In this document: piece by piece, positions 51,687 through 61,118 of the stretch
Position numbering within the stretch: position 1 is the stretch's first letter
Layout of the letters: every line of letters starts with the position of its first letter
From: Roseburia inulinivorans DSM 16841
Lineage (GTDB): Bacteria; Bacillota; Clostridia; Lachnospirales; Lachnospiraceae
Direction: 5' to 3'
DNA length: 64,000 nt
NCBI RefSeq assembly: GCF_000174195.1
Contig: NZ_ACFY01000021.1
Coordinates: 1-64,000 of the forward strand
Position numbers and translations under genes: made by a program
Notes under the pieces: generated by a model
Told to the model about the DNA's origin: nothing
The model's database searches: none
What the model saw: only the letters and a program-made list of their open reading frames with translations

Positions 51687-54600
51687 TTGGCATCGTTTCT
51701 CGGATGTCACGATAGATTTTGGGGACTCAACTCTGATTTCCGGCGAAAATGGAGCCGGAAAATCCACACTTTTAGATGCGATCCAATTTGTTGTGACCTG
51801 CTCCACAAATCATTTTAATAAGGCTGCCCATGAGAACGGCAAGAGAAAGCTGACCGGTTATATCCGGTGTAAGACCGGACGTGAAAATCATCCTTATGAG
51901 AGAACCGGAGAGATCAGTGCGCATGTCGCATTGGAATTTTATGAGGAGAGCAAGGAAAAGTATTTTGTCATCGGAGCAGTGATAGATTCGGCGACTGAGG
52001 GGCAGGAGACAGTCGTGCGTTATCTCATGGACAATGTGATGTTAGAGGATGAGATGTTTAAGATCGGAAACAGACCACGGACCATCACAGAATTCAGGTC
52101 GTTTAACAATAAAAACATCAAATTATTTGCAAAGACGAACGCAGAAGGCAAAAAAATGATCAAACAGCGTTTTGGAAGAATCGAGGATAAGTTCTTCCAG
52201 CTGATCCCAAAGGCGCTGGCGTTTAAACCAATTGATGATATCAAGGACTTTGTCTATTCCTATGTGCTGGATGAAAAAGAAGTCAATATTGACAATCTGC
52301 GCGAAAATGTAAGAAGCTATCAGGAACTGGAAAAAACGCTGGAGGGTGTGAAAAACAGAATTGAAAAACTGTCAGAGATCGAATGCCACCACAAAGCAGT
52401 GGTGGATTGTATACAATCTGACCGGATGTATGAATATTTTATGGCACAGTCGGATCTGGATCTGACCAAAGAACAGATCGGCGTTCTGCAGGATGAGATC
52501 AGGCGCGAAAGTTACCGTCTGGAACAGCTGAATGCAAAGTGCAGCAGCATGAAAAAGGAACTGGAGAATAAGGAGGAAGTCCGCACACTGCTTTTAGCGG
52601 AACTGAACGCCAACTCAGATTTCCAGACGTTGGAAAAGCAGAAAAAATATTTGAAAGAATTACAGGAAAAAGAAGAAATACAATATCAGGAAAAGAAAAG
52701 ACTGTTAGAGAGCGGAAAAAAAGCAGGACAGAAAGTAAAAAGACTGCTTGAAATACCGGATGTGGATGAATGCATGAAGCAGTATGATGAGCTGCTGCAC
52801 CGGCTGAAGGATACGGAGGACGTTGTTAGTGCGCAGGAACTGATTGACCGGGCGATCGCTTACAAGAAGCATATGAGTACAAAACTGCAGAGGAAAAATT
52901 TAGAGATTCAAAGCCGGCTGAATGAGATCGCAGCAGACCTGCAGGAGACAGAGCAGCGGATCAGTAATCTGAAACAGCACCGGTTTTCCTATCCCTCGGC
53001 AGTCGAGCTTCTGATGTCGCGTGTGGAGCAGGAATTGCTCAAGATCGGAAGGACGGCAAAGCCGAGGATTTTGTGTGAAATGTTAGAAATCACGGATGAA
53101 ACATGGAGAAATGCAGTGGAGGGCTATCTGAATACACAGCGATTTTATGTGTTGGTAGAGCCGGAACATTTTGACATTGCCCTTGGTATTTACGAAAAAC
53201 TGAGAAGAGAAAAGAAAGCATACGGTGTGGGACTGATCAATTCCGGCAAACTCGAGGAATATGACATTGCACCAGCAGGAAGTCTGGCAACAGTTGTGGA
53301 GTCGAAGAGTATTTATGCGAAGCGGTATGTGAATATGGTTCTTGGCAAGGTACATATGTGTAAGAGAGTGGATGAATTAAAACAGTATCCGGTTTCTATC
53401 ACACCAAATTGCATGCGCTATCAGAATCATGTCGCATCTGCGATCAGACCGGAAATCTATACAACTCCATTTATCGGCAAGAATGCATTTAAAGTCCAGT
53501 ATGAGCAGGCACTGCAGAAAAAGGAGGATTTAAACCGCCAGAAAATAGAATGCAAAGACCGTATGACACATATGGAAGCGACGCTGCAATGGCTCGAGTG
53601 GGATGATGATACAGATGTGAAGTATAGGATTACAATTGTATCAGAACTGAAAAGGACAGGACTTGAGATTGAAAAATGTGAGACGGAGATCCGGAATCTG
53701 CAGCAGAATACGACCATGATCGAAAAGCAGATCCGTGCGGATGAAATGCGGAAAGAGTGTGAGGAACTGAAAAGCCACATTTCAAAAAGTGACAGGGAAA
53801 GCGGAGCCTGCGAACTGAAAATAAGCAGTGCAAAAGACAGGCTTGTGGAGTGCGAGGATGAGTGCATACACAAGAATGAACTGATCACAGACATTGCCCA
53901 GAAAGCAGAAAACGAGATCGTGCTCTGGAAGAAAGAATACGAAAAACAGACCGGTGATAAGACATTAGAGCAGTTCCGGCAGAATTTTGACCGGAGACGT
54001 AAGGCGAATAATACAACAAAAGAGAATGCGGATAAGAAAATGACAAGTGCGATGTACGATTACAAAACGGCATTTGATTTTGGTGCAGCAGCTACGTTAG
54101 AAGCATATCCGGAGTATGCGGCAGTCCAGGAGAGACTGGTGAACTCCGAACTTCTGAATTATGAAGAAAAAGTAAGAAAAGCAAAATTATCGGCAGAGGA
54201 AGAATTCCGGGAACAGTTTTTATCCAAGCTTCAGGAAAATATGAAGCAGGCACAGGGAGAGTTTAAAGAACTCAATAAGGCATTGAAAGATATCACCTTC
54301 AGCAATGAAAGATATGAATTTTTATATTTGCCGAGCAAAAGCTATGGAAAATATTATGATATGATCATGGATGATTTTAATGTAGTGCAGGGAGAGTCCA
54401 TTTTCAGCGGTCTGTTTCATGAGAATCATAAGGAAGTCATTGATGAACTATTTTCAAAGCTCGCACTGGATCAGGACAATGGGATCAAGGCATTAGATGA
54501 ATTTACGGATTACCGCACCTATATGGATTATGATATTAAGATCACACATGAGGATGGCAGCTATTCTCTTTACTCTAAGGTTTGTGAGGAAAAGAGCGGA

Positions 54601-54903
54601 GGCGAGACACAGACCCCGTTCTATGTGACGGTAGCCGCATCCTTTGTCCAGTTGTACAATAATAATATCGGCGGAGAGGCAATCGGGCTGGTGATGTTTG
54701 ATGAGGCATTTAACAATATGGATGATGAGAGGATCGGGGCAGTTCTTGAGTTTATGAACAGACTGCCGCTTCAGATCGTGATCGCAGCGCCGCCGGATAA
54801 AATCCAGTATATCGGTCCGAAAATGCAGGAGACATTATTAGTACTGACAGACGATAAAGTAAGCTTCGTGGAGGAGTATCGTTATGCATCCGGTCGAAAA
54901 TAA
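51655..54903 (+). CDS. jetC: Wadjet system SMC-like ATPase JetC
   Basis: A 1082-residue SMC/MukB-like ATPase. The N-terminal head has Walker A SGENGAGKSTLLDAIQ (residues 29-44). A long coiled coil runs through about 220-470 and 620-900, with a hinge-like region between them. The C-terminal head has the ABC signature EEKSGGETQTPFYVT and Walker B AIGLVMFDEAFNNMDDERI, where Asp-Glu are both present. It is the motor that reels in DNA. It overlaps jetB by 32 nt and jetD by 20 nt, so the subunits are co-translated. Confidence 0.93.
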   Translation: MKKLTRLKLINWHRFSDVTIDFGDSTLISGENGAGKSTLLDAIQFVVTCSTNHFNKAAHENGKRKLTGYIRCKTGRENHPYERTGEISAHVALEFYEESKEKYFVIGAVIDSATEGQETVVRYLMDNVMLEDEMFKIGNRPRTITEFRSFNNKNIKLFAKTNAEGKKMIKQRFGRIEDKFFQLIPKALAFKPIDDIKDFVYSYVLDEKEVNIDNLRENVRSYQELEKTLEGVKNRIEKLSEIECHHKAVVDCIQSDRMYEYFMAQSDLDLTKEQIGVLQDEIRRESYRLEQLNAKCSSMKKELENKEEVRTLLLAELNANSDFQTLEKQKKYLKELQEKEEIQYQEKKRLLESGKKAGQKVKRLLEIPDVDECMKQYDELLHRLKDTEDVVSAQELIDRAIAYKKHMSTKLQRKNLEIQSRLNEIAADLQETEQRISNLKQHRFSYPSAVELLMSRVEQELLKIGRTAKPRILCEMLEITDETWRNAVEGYLNTQRFYVLVEPEHFDIALGIYEKLRREKKAYGVGLINSGKLEEYDIAPAGSLATVVESKSIYAKRYVNMVLGKVHMCKRVDELKQYPVSITPNCMRYQNHVASAIRPEIYTTPFIGKNAFKVQYEQALQKKEDLNRQKIECKDRMTHMEATLQWLEWDDDTDVKYRITIVSELKRTGLEIEKCETEIRNLQQNTTMIEKQIRADEMRKECEELKSHISKSDRESGACELKISSAKDRLVECEDECIHKNELITDIAQKAENEIVLWKKEYEKQTGDKTLEQFRQNFDRRRKANNTTKENADKKMTSAMYDYKTAFDFGAAATLEAYPEYAAVQERLVNSELLNYEEKVRKAKLSAEEEFREQFLSKLQENMKQAQGEFKELNKALKDITFSNERYEFLYLPSKSYGKYYDMIMDDFNVVQGESIFSGLFHENHKEVIDELFSKLALDQDNGIKALDEFTDYRTYMDYDIKITHEDGSYSLYSKVCEEKSGGETQTPFYVTVAASFVQLYNNNIGGEAIGLVMFDEAFNNMDDERIGAVLEFMNRLPLQIVIAAPPDKIQYIGPKMQETLLVLTDDKVSFVEEYRYASGRK

Positions 54904-56110
54904 GATATTGAATGATCTATTGGACAAATACGAAAACAGTAAGCTCTCCAGAGGAGAAAACCAGAGAGCGATCCATATTGCATTTCCGTTCAATAAGAAG
55001 ACGATGCCAAAGTATTTCGATGAGAGCTCGCTTGAGATAGAAACCATTCACGCAGCCGCAGAACAGATGGAGCGTGAGGGACTGGTCGCAATCGCATGGA
55101 AAAACCAGAAGCCCGGATATATTATCGAGAAGCTTGTACTCTGTGAGGATCATGTGGAAGAGGCATATGAGAGGCTTGGCAGGAAGCCGAAGAGGGAAGC
55201 CGAGGCACGTACAAAACAGATTTTGGAGCAGTTTTATCAGAAAACGCAGGGTGAGATAACAAGAAGCTTTTTGTCCCGCATGATAACGCGGCTGGAAAGC
55301 GAACAGTCAGTAAAAGAATATCTCGACATTATGGATCACAGGAAAACAGAACAACTGATTGACACTTTAGATAAAGTAGAGCAGAACAGGAAAGAATGTT
55401 ATATCAGGGAATTTTCCATAGAACATTTTCATGACAGCAAAGTATTCGAGACACTGATCCCAAAAATCTGTAAAATATTCCGGGAGGAAAATGAAGAACT
55501 GACAGGATTTGAAAATGAAGAAATTCTTGCGGAGTATCAGATTTATAAAACACCGGGCTATGTGTATATGAAGGGAAACGTACAGATTTACAGCGCCGGA
55601 AAGCAGGCTGCAGATATCAGTGCTTTCCCGGAAGGAATCGCTGTTGCGGTGGGGAGTGAGGAGGATACGCCGGATATCTGTCCGGATCAGACGATTGATA
55701 AAGTATTCACAATTGAAAATCTGACTTCTTTTTACCGTTTTAAACAGGAACACAGTCTGGTGATCTATCTTGGCGGTTATCATAACCACAGCAGACGAAA
55801 TCTGCTGATGCAGATTTATCAGAAATTGCCGGATGCACAATATTATCATTTTGGAGATTTGGATGCAGGCGGATTTTATATTTTAGAACACTTGAAAAGA
55901 AAAACAGGGATCCCATTTCAAATGTTTCAAATGGACATTGAAACATTGAAAAAGTATGAGGATTATGCGAAACCATTGACAGAAAACGACAAAAAGCGGT
56001 TGATGCAGTTAGAAAAAATGGAGCTGCCGGACGAAGAGAGAAAACTCATCACTTATATGTTACAAAAAGGAATAAAGCTGGAACAGGAATGTATTTCCGA
56101 ATCCCAGTAA
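54884..56110 (+). CDS. jetD: Wadjet system nuclease JetD (DUF2220, TOPRIM)
   Basis: A 408-residue DUF2220 protein. The N-terminal half contains winged-helix-like segments (IHAAAEQMEREGLVAIAWKN). The TOPRIM half has the glutamate in FTIENLTSF near 277 and the DxD-type YYHFGDLDAGGFYILEHL near 320-337, as in Wadjet nucleases. It cuts DNA once the motor complex stalls on a closed circle. It overlaps jetC by 20 nt and ends the cluster; the next gene begins 13 nt on. Confidence 0.9.
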   Translation: MHPVENKILNDLLDKYENSKLSRGENQRAIHIAFPFNKKTMPKYFDESSLEIETIHAAAEQMEREGLVAIAWKNQKPGYIIEKLVLCEDHVEEAYERLGRKPKREAEARTKQILEQFYQKTQGEITRSFLSRMITRLESEQSVKEYLDIMDHRKTEQLIDTLDKVEQNRKECYIREFSIEHFHDSKVFETLIPKICKIFREENEELTGFENEEILAEYQIYKTPGYVYMKGNVQIYSAGKQAADISAFPEGIAVAVGSEEDTPDICPDQTIDKVFTIENLTSFYRFKQEHSLVIYLGGYHNHSRRNLLMQIYQKLPDAQYYHFGDLDAGGFYILEHLKRKTGIPFQMFQMDIETLKKYEDYAKPLTENDKKRLMQLEKMELPDEERKLITYMLQKGIKLEQECISESQ

Positions 56111-56122
56111 GGAGCATAGATC

Positions 56123-57400
56123 ATGTGGAAACTAAAACAGATTTTTGATGGAGAATACGGCTGCGAAGAGCGGCAGTCGGGAGAAAAAGAAAAATGTCTT
56201 GTGATTCTCGCAAATGAAGAGGGAGAAGAAAAGACATTTGAGGCGAATGAGGACTGGATTGCGGCAATCGAAAAGCTGTCAGCAAATCCGCTCATGAAAA
56301 TAATTATCAGTAAGCCGATGGCGAAAGACTGCCAGTACAAAAAGATCGTGGTGGAGAAGAAAGGCGATGGCTATCAGGCGGCAAAGTATACAGAGAAACA
56401 GGTGTTTCACGATAATTTTGGCGTAGAAGATCTGCAGGGCTATTTGATGGAAGCCATACATGATACATTCCTGCAGGTAAATGCATGGGATGAGACAAAA
56501 GAATACAGTCTTCTGATCTCAAAGAAAGGTGCGGTGACACTCAGGGCGAAAGCTTCAAAAGAAGCACCAGACACAGTCACAGAGCATAACCGGAAGAAAA
56601 ATTACATTTTGGATGAGGGACAGGTGATCCCGCCGCTGGTGGATATGGGTATTTTTACCGGAGAGGGAAAAGTGGTAAAGTCCATGTATGATAAGTTCCG
56701 CCAGATCAACCGTTTTATCGAGATGATCGATGATGCGATCCGGGAATATAAAGGCGAGGAGATCCACATCATTGATTTCGGGTGCGGAAAGTCTTACCTG
56801 ACTTTTATTATGTATTATTATTTTACAGAGATCCGGCACATGAAAGTGCAGATGCTTGGACTCGACCTGAAAAAAGATGTCATCGAAAAATGCAACCGGG
56901 CGGCGGAGAAATATGGCTATGACAATCTGCGCTTTGAGCTAGGTGACATCAATGGATTTCAGACGCCGTTTGACGTGGATATGGTCGTGACGCTCCATGC
57001 CTGCGATACTGCGACAGATTTTGCACTCTATAATGCAATCACATGGAATGCAAAAATGATTTTTTCCGTACCATGCTGTCAGCATGAGGTGAATAAGCAG
57101 ATCCAGAGTGAGGATTATTCCCTGCTCACAAGATACGGCATTATCAAAGAGCGTTTTTCAGCGCTGACAACAGATGCGATCCGGGCGAATCTTTTGGAGT
57201 GCTGCGGATACAAAACCCAGCTGCTGGAATTTATTGACTTTGAACACACACCGAAAAATATTTTGATCCGTGCGGTCCGCCGCCCGGTCTTACCGTCCTC
57301 TGCGAAGAAAAAATATTTAGCGGAAGTGGAAAACATGTGCAGGGAATTTCACTTAGAGCCAACCCTGTATACATTATTGCGGAACGATTGCAAAGTATGA
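56123..57400 (+). CDS. Class I SAM-dependent methyltransferase (Methyltransf_32 type)
   Basis: A 425-residue protein. The catalytic domain (about 205-395) has motif I IHIIDFGCGKSYLTFIMYYY, the later MLGLDLKKDVIEKCNRAAEK, MVVTLHACDTATDFALYNA and FSVPCCQHEVNKQI. The CCQHE motif is characteristic of this methyltransferase family, whose RNA or protein substrates are largely unknown. The N-terminal 200 residues form an extra domain. It is probably chromosomal housekeeping, and it follows jetD by only 13 nt, so it may be read through from the Wadjet promoter. Confidence 0.82.
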   Translation: MWKLKQIFDGEYGCEERQSGEKEKCLVILANEEGEEKTFEANEDWIAAIEKLSANPLMKIIISKPMAKDCQYKKIVVEKKGDGYQAAKYTEKQVFHDNFGVEDLQGYLMEAIHDTFLQVNAWDETKEYSLLISKKGAVTLRAKASKEAPDTVTEHNRKKNYILDEGQVIPPLVDMGIFTGEGKVVKSMYDKFRQINRFIEMIDDAIREYKGEEIHIIDFGCGKSYLTFIMYYYFTEIRHMKVQMLGLDLKKDVIEKCNRAAEKYGYDNLRFELGDINGFQTPFDVDMVVTLHACDTATDFALYNAITWNAKMIFSVPCCQHEVNKQIQSEDYSLLTRYGIIKERFSALTTDAIRANLLECCGYKTQLLEFIDFEHTPKNILIRAVRRPVLPSSAKKKYLAEVENMCREFHLEPTLYTLLRNDCKV

Positions 57401-57438
57401 TAGTATAAATGGAGCAGAAAACACAAAGGAGCGCAGGT

Positions 57439-57855
57439 ATGGAAGATATTTTAGCAGCATTTCCGGATAGAGAAACATTTGACCGTTACTGGGAGGAAAA
57501 TTATGTTCCGGTAACCTATGAGGATGTAAAAGAGGCATTTGAAGATTTCGTGACCTCCGCAGGCGGACACATCTTTTTGTCCGATTACGAGGAGGGTGGA
57601 TGCATTTCCAAAGAGGATTTTAAGGACAATCTTTCACAGGAGGCGCAGTTTGCCTTTCAGGATGGTCTGACGGAAGTATTTTATGACAAAAACCCGGATT
57701 TATATGAGACAGCCTTTGCTATTTTTGAGGAGGCACAGATGTCTGGAAATCAGGATGTAAATGTGGCAGTTACGTTTCATGAAACATTTAACCGCCTGTA
57801 TGCAGAGTTTTTAGATCGTTTATTTGAAGAGAAAGGCAGTATATGGCAACGTTAG
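57439..57855 (+). CDS. Small acidic protein of unknown function
   Basis: A 138-residue, strongly acidic protein (FPDRETFDRYWEENYVPVTY; EAFEDFVTSAGGHIFLSDYE) with no membrane segment. The ATG at 57439 is preferred, with AAAGGAG 8 nt upstream; 57409 would lack one. The 3' end overlaps ksgA by 13 nt. I do not recognise a domain; the coupling to ksgA suggests a ribosome-related or coregulated role. Confidence 0.72.
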   Translation: MEDILAAFPDRETFDRYWEENYVPVTYEDVKEAFEDFVTSAGGHIFLSDYEEGGCISKEDFKDNLSQEAQFAFQDGLTEVFYDKNPDLYETAFAIFEEAQMSGNQDVNVAVTFHETFNRLYAEFLDRLFEEKGSIWQR

Positions 57856-58709
57856 GAATTCCACAGAATACCATAGAGGTTTTACAGAAATATAATTTTA
57901 ATTTTCAGAAGAAGTTTGGACAGAACTTTCTGATCGATACGCATGTGCTTGAGAAGATCATTGAGGAGTCCGGAATCACAAAGGATGATTTTGTTTTGGA
58001 GATCGGACCTGGAATCGGCACAATGACGCAGTATCTCTGCGAGAATGCAAGAGAAGTGGCGGCGGTGGAGATTGATAAAAATCTGATCCCGATTCTGGCA
58101 GACACACTCAGCGCATACGACAATGTGGAAGTCATCAATGATGATATTTTAAAAGTAGATATTAATAAGCTGGCAGAGGAAAAAAATGGAGGAAAGCCGA
58201 TCAAAGTTGTGGCGAATCTTCCATATTATATCACGACACCGATCATTATGGGATTATTTGAAAGCCATGTGCCGATCGACAGCATTACGATCATGGTGCA
58301 GAAAGAAGTGGCAGACCGTATGCAGGTGGGACCGGGAACGAAAGAATATGGGGCACTCTCCCTTGCAGTGCAGTATTATGCGAAACCCGAGATTGTTGCG
58401 ATCGTTCCGCCGAACTGTTTTATGCCTCGCCCGAATGTCGGAAGCGCAGTGATCCGTCTCACAAGACATAAAGAAGTGCCGGTGCAGGTGAATGACGAAA
58501 AATTAATGTTTAAGATCATCCGTGCATCCTTCAATCAGCGCAGAAAGACGCTTGCCAATGGCTTGAATAATGCGCCGGACATTCATCTTTCCAAAGAAGT
58601 GATCCAGGAAAGCATTGAGGAACTTGGCGTTCCGGTCACCATCCGTGGCGAAGCACTGACGCTTCAGCAGTTCGCGCAGCTCAGCAACATCATCGGCAGC
58701 AAAATATAA
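57843..58709 (+). CDS. ksgA: 16S rRNA dimethyladenosine transferase RsmA (KsgA)
   Basis: A 288-residue rRNA adenine N6,N6-dimethyltransferase. It has FQKKFGQNFLIDTHVLEKII, SAM motif FVLEIGPGIGTMTQYL, the catalytic NLPYYITTP motif (N-L-P-Y), and FMPRPNVGSAVIRL. It dimethylates two adenosines in the 3' end loop of 16S rRNA during 30S assembly. The length matches the family. It overlaps the previous gene by 13 nt. Confidence 0.95.
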   Translation: MATLGIPQNTIEVLQKYNFNFQKKFGQNFLIDTHVLEKIIEESGITKDDFVLEIGPGIGTMTQYLCENAREVAAVEIDKNLIPILADTLSAYDNVEVINDDILKVDINKLAEEKNGGKPIKVVANLPYYITTPIIMGLFESHVPIDSITIMVQKEVADRMQVGPGTKEYGALSLAVQYYAKPEIVAIVPPNCFMPRPNVGSAVIRLTRHKEVPVQVNDEKLMFKIIRASFNQRRKTLANGLNNAPDIHLSKEVIQESIEELGVPVTIRGEALTLQQFAQLSNIIGSKI

Positions 58710-58718
58710 TAGAAGTCT

Positions 58719-59266
58719 GGAGTTCCTGTGGAAAGTTTATGACTGACCTCAAGGATTCTGTTGTCTGATCATAACGTAAAAATACACCAATACGAATATG
58801 GCAGGTGCTTTCGAATGAAAATTCGTGAGGATTGTGTAAATTTGTCCGATGTCATGTTTGGACTGACGGTTTATGTACATTCATAGCTGAACACTCCGCG
58901 TCAAATGTGCGCCCGGGACAAACTCAACTCAAGAATCTGGCAGGAGTAAATACAGCTATCAGCATTGTTTATAACCAGTCAAAAATTAAGCTGTTCAGAT
59001 AATTTTTGACTGGACAACTGCTGATATTGCTGTATTAACTCCTGCACGATTCTTTCGCAATGAGTTTGTCCCGGGCGCACATTTGGCGTGAAGTGTCCAG
59101 CTCTGAATGAACATAAATAATCAGAAAGTCCAAACATGACATCAGACAAATCAACAAGCCGAACATTTTCATTCGAAAGCACCTGCCATATTCGTATCGG
59201 TGTATCATAACTTTTTGCAGACAACAGAATCCCTGAGGTCAGGCATAAACTTTCCACAGGAACTCC
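58719..59266. repeat. Degenerate inverted repeat of about 270-bp arms
   Basis: The left arm 58719-58988 is the reverse complement, with scattered mismatches and small indels, of 59000-59266. The innermost 14 bp (58975-58988, CCAGTCAAAAATTA, and 59000-59013) are perfect around an 11-nt loop. The outermost part (GGAGTTCCTGTGGAAAGTTTATG) also matches closely. The right arm, on the minus strand, is an open frame; the left arm, read on the plus strand, has stops and frameshifts. It lies after ksgA and before the spoIID-like gene. Transcripts would fold into a very long hairpin. Confidence 0.9.
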
Positions 59267-59284
59267 TGATAAAATTTGATTCAT
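58979..59284 (-). CDS. Possible 101-residue protein of unknown function within the inverted repeat
   Basis: An open minus-strand frame with ATG at 59284 and a GGAG Shine-Dalgarno 9 nt upstream. It encodes 101 residues (GVPVESLCLTSGILLSAKS; VLSNENVRLVDLSDVMFGL; QELIQQYQQLSSQKLSEQLN). I recognise no family. The frame can be extended to 59758, but that part lies antisense to the spoIID-like gene and is spurious. The left arm of the inverted repeat is a decayed second copy lacking the ATG. It may be an accessory or toxin-antitoxin-like remnant; nothing proves it. Confidence 0.45.
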   Translation of the reverse strand: MNQILSGVPVESLCLTSGILLSAKSYDTPIRIWQVLSNENVRLVDLSDVMFGLSDYLCSFRAGHFTPNVRPGQTHCERIVQELIQQYQQLSSQKLSEQLNF

Positions 59285-59332
59285 AAAAGCTGACTCCGTC
59301 TCATATACTTGTATATGGGATGGAGATTTTTT

Positions 59333-60175
59333 ATGCACAGAAAAAACTTGGCAAAAAGAATAAACACGATGCTGACCATACTTCTGCTCTTGCTGCTCAT
59401 ACCACTTTTTCTCACCATTTTTTGCCAGAAAATGCAGCTGGAAGAATTGCTGGGAAATGTAAACCGGACAGCGGAAAAAGAGGAGGATGCGGACATGCTT
59501 TTTTGCATTGTTGCAAAGGAGATAAGCGCAGATGCACCGGAGGAATGTATCAAAGCCCAGTGTGTGATCGCCCGCACAAATCTTAAGGCAGCAGAGGAGA
59601 CGGGGACAGAGCTTCCGGGGCAGATGACAATGGGCGAACTGCAGGAGCTGTGGGGCGACTATTTTTCCGAGGCAGAGGGGAAGATAAGGGAGGCGATACA
59701 GGAGACAGACGGAGAGACGCTGCAGTACCGGAATCATTACATATATGCGGCATACCATGCAGTGAGTGCAGGAAATACGAGAAATATGGAAGAATTATAT
59801 CCGGATTTGGATATGCCCTACCTTTCAGGTGTGGCATGCTATGAGGATGCACAGGCGCCGGATTATCTTTCGGTGCTGTATCTGGATCAGGAGATCACGA
59901 TCGAAGAGAAGGATAGCGCCGGGTATGTCACAAAGGCACAGATGAATGGGAAATCCTACACAGGAGAGGAATTGCGCGGGGAACTTGGGTTGAAATCCGC
60001 GAATTTTACGGTGACAGAACTGGAGCCGGGCAAGGTTCGAATTGTAACGAAAGGACATGGACACGGATTTGGGCTGAGCCAGTATACAGCACAGAAAATG
60101 GCTGAAAAAGGGGAGGATTACAGAAAAATTTTACAGTATTTTTTTCCCGGTACAGAGCTGGAAAATGTGGAATGA
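59333..60175 (+). CDS. spoIID: SpoIID/LytB-domain protein
   Basis: A 280-residue protein with a single N-terminal membrane segment (about residues 14-32, MLTILLLLLLIPLFLTIFC) and a SpoIID domain outside: IVAKEISADAPEECIKAQCV with the probable catalytic Glu, RTNLKAAEETGTELP, and the C-terminal GHGHGFGLSQYTAQKMAEKG pattern. SpoIID is the lytic transglycosylase that helps engulf the forespore. ATG 59333 is selected by GGAG 7 nt upstream. The neighbouring SpoIIQ-like gene supports a sporulation role; the order spoIID-spoIIQ is familiar from Clostridia. Confidence 0.85.
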   Translation: MHRKNLAKRINTMLTILLLLLLIPLFLTIFCQKMQLEELLGNVNRTAEKEEDADMLFCIVAKEISADAPEECIKAQCVIARTNLKAAEETGTELPGQMTMGELQELWGDYFSEAEGKIREAIQETDGETLQYRNHYIYAAYHAVSAGNTRNMEELYPDLDMPYLSGVACYEDAQAPDYLSVLYLDQEITIEEKDSAGYVTKAQMNGKSYTGEELRGELGLKSANFTVTELEPGKVRIVTKGHGHGFGLSQYTAQKMAEKGEDYRKILQYFFPGTELENVE

Positions 60176-60277
60176 AAAACGATTCCAATTACTGTGAATA
60201 AACCGTCTGAATGTGGCAACACTATTGTTAATAGCAGTAAATGTATTCTGCTAAATAAACAATGGACGGTGAAAAAT

Positions 60278-61027
60278 ATGAGAAAGAATCACGGGTGGGC
60301 AGCCTTCTGGCAGAAAAAACAGTATATCATTGCAGGCACGCTGGTAATCCTTGCAGCAGTCGGCATGACTGTTTTATATAGCAGAGGACAGGAACAGGAG
60401 AGAAAGCAGTTAGAACAGGAAATTGCAGCAGAGATGGACACGGAGAACCAGAATGTGGCAATGGAGGAAGAGACAGAGGCAGATCAGGTTGCTTCTATTT
60501 TAAAACCGCAGACACAGAGCACAGAGACAGCAGAGGTAGAAAAGGAGAGTGAGGAAGCAGACAGTGGACAGGAAGAGGTGGCACCGACAGGAAACACTTC
60601 CCAGGCACTTCATTTTGCTGCGGAAGATGGCATCTTATGGCCGATGGAAGGAAATGTGATCTTAGATTACAGCATGGACTCGACGGTGTATTTTGCGACG
60701 TTGGACCAGTACAAATACAATCCGGCGGTCATCATTGCCGGGGATGTCAACAGCAAAGTTTATGCGGTAGCAAAAGGAAAAATCCAGAGTATTGAGACAA
60801 ATGAAGTGACAGGATGTACCGTGACAGAGGATTTGGGAGATGGGTATCTCGCAGTCTACGGACAGCTTAAGGAACCGGAGTTTGCAGTGGGAGACTATGT
60901 GGAGGCAGGTCATGTGATCGGTTATGTGACAGAACCGACAAAATATTATTCTGTTGAGGGCAGTAACCTGTATTTTGAACTTCGAAAAGATGGGGTACCG
61001 GTCGATCCGATTGAATTTTTTGAATAG
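60278..61027 (+). CDS. spoIIQ: SpoIIQ-like M23-fold protein with inactive catalytic site
   Basis: A 249-residue protein with a cytosolic N-terminus, one membrane segment (residues about 18-36), an acidic linker, and a C-terminal M23/LytM fold (VYAVAKGKIQSIETN; VGDYVEAGHVIGYV; NLYFELRKDGVPVDP). Active M23 enzymes have HLHFE, but this one has NLYFE, and the YAHL motif is YGQL, so it lacks metal-binding histidines. SpoIIQ of the forespore membrane interacts with SpoIIIAH; many versions are inactive. ATG 60278 is used; an upstream in-frame 60194 lacks a good Shine-Dalgarno. Confidence 0.82.
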   Translation: MRKNHGWAAFWQKKQYIIAGTLVILAAVGMTVLYSRGQEQERKQLEQEIAAEMDTENQNVAMEEETEADQVASILKPQTQSTETAEVEKESEEADSGQEEVAPTGNTSQALHFAAEDGILWPMEGNVILDYSMDSTVYFATLDQYKYNPAVIIAGDVNSKVYAVAKGKIQSIETNEVTGCTVTEDLGDGYLAVYGQLKEPEFAVGDYVEAGHVIGYVTEPTKYYSVEGSNLYFELRKDGVPVDPIEFFE

Positions 61028-61118
61028 CAAAAATTTCCTTTTTCTTGAACACACGGAATTTCTGGATTATAATAAATTTTATTGAAATACCGAAAACAGG
61101 CAGAAAGGAAGAGACTGC

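Noticed and set aside
58979..59758. A 259-residue minus-strand frame
   Set aside because: The part above 59284 is antisense to the spoIID-like gene, which has clear SpoIID motifs, a membrane segment and a Shine-Dalgarno. Only 58979-59284 is kept as a possible gene.
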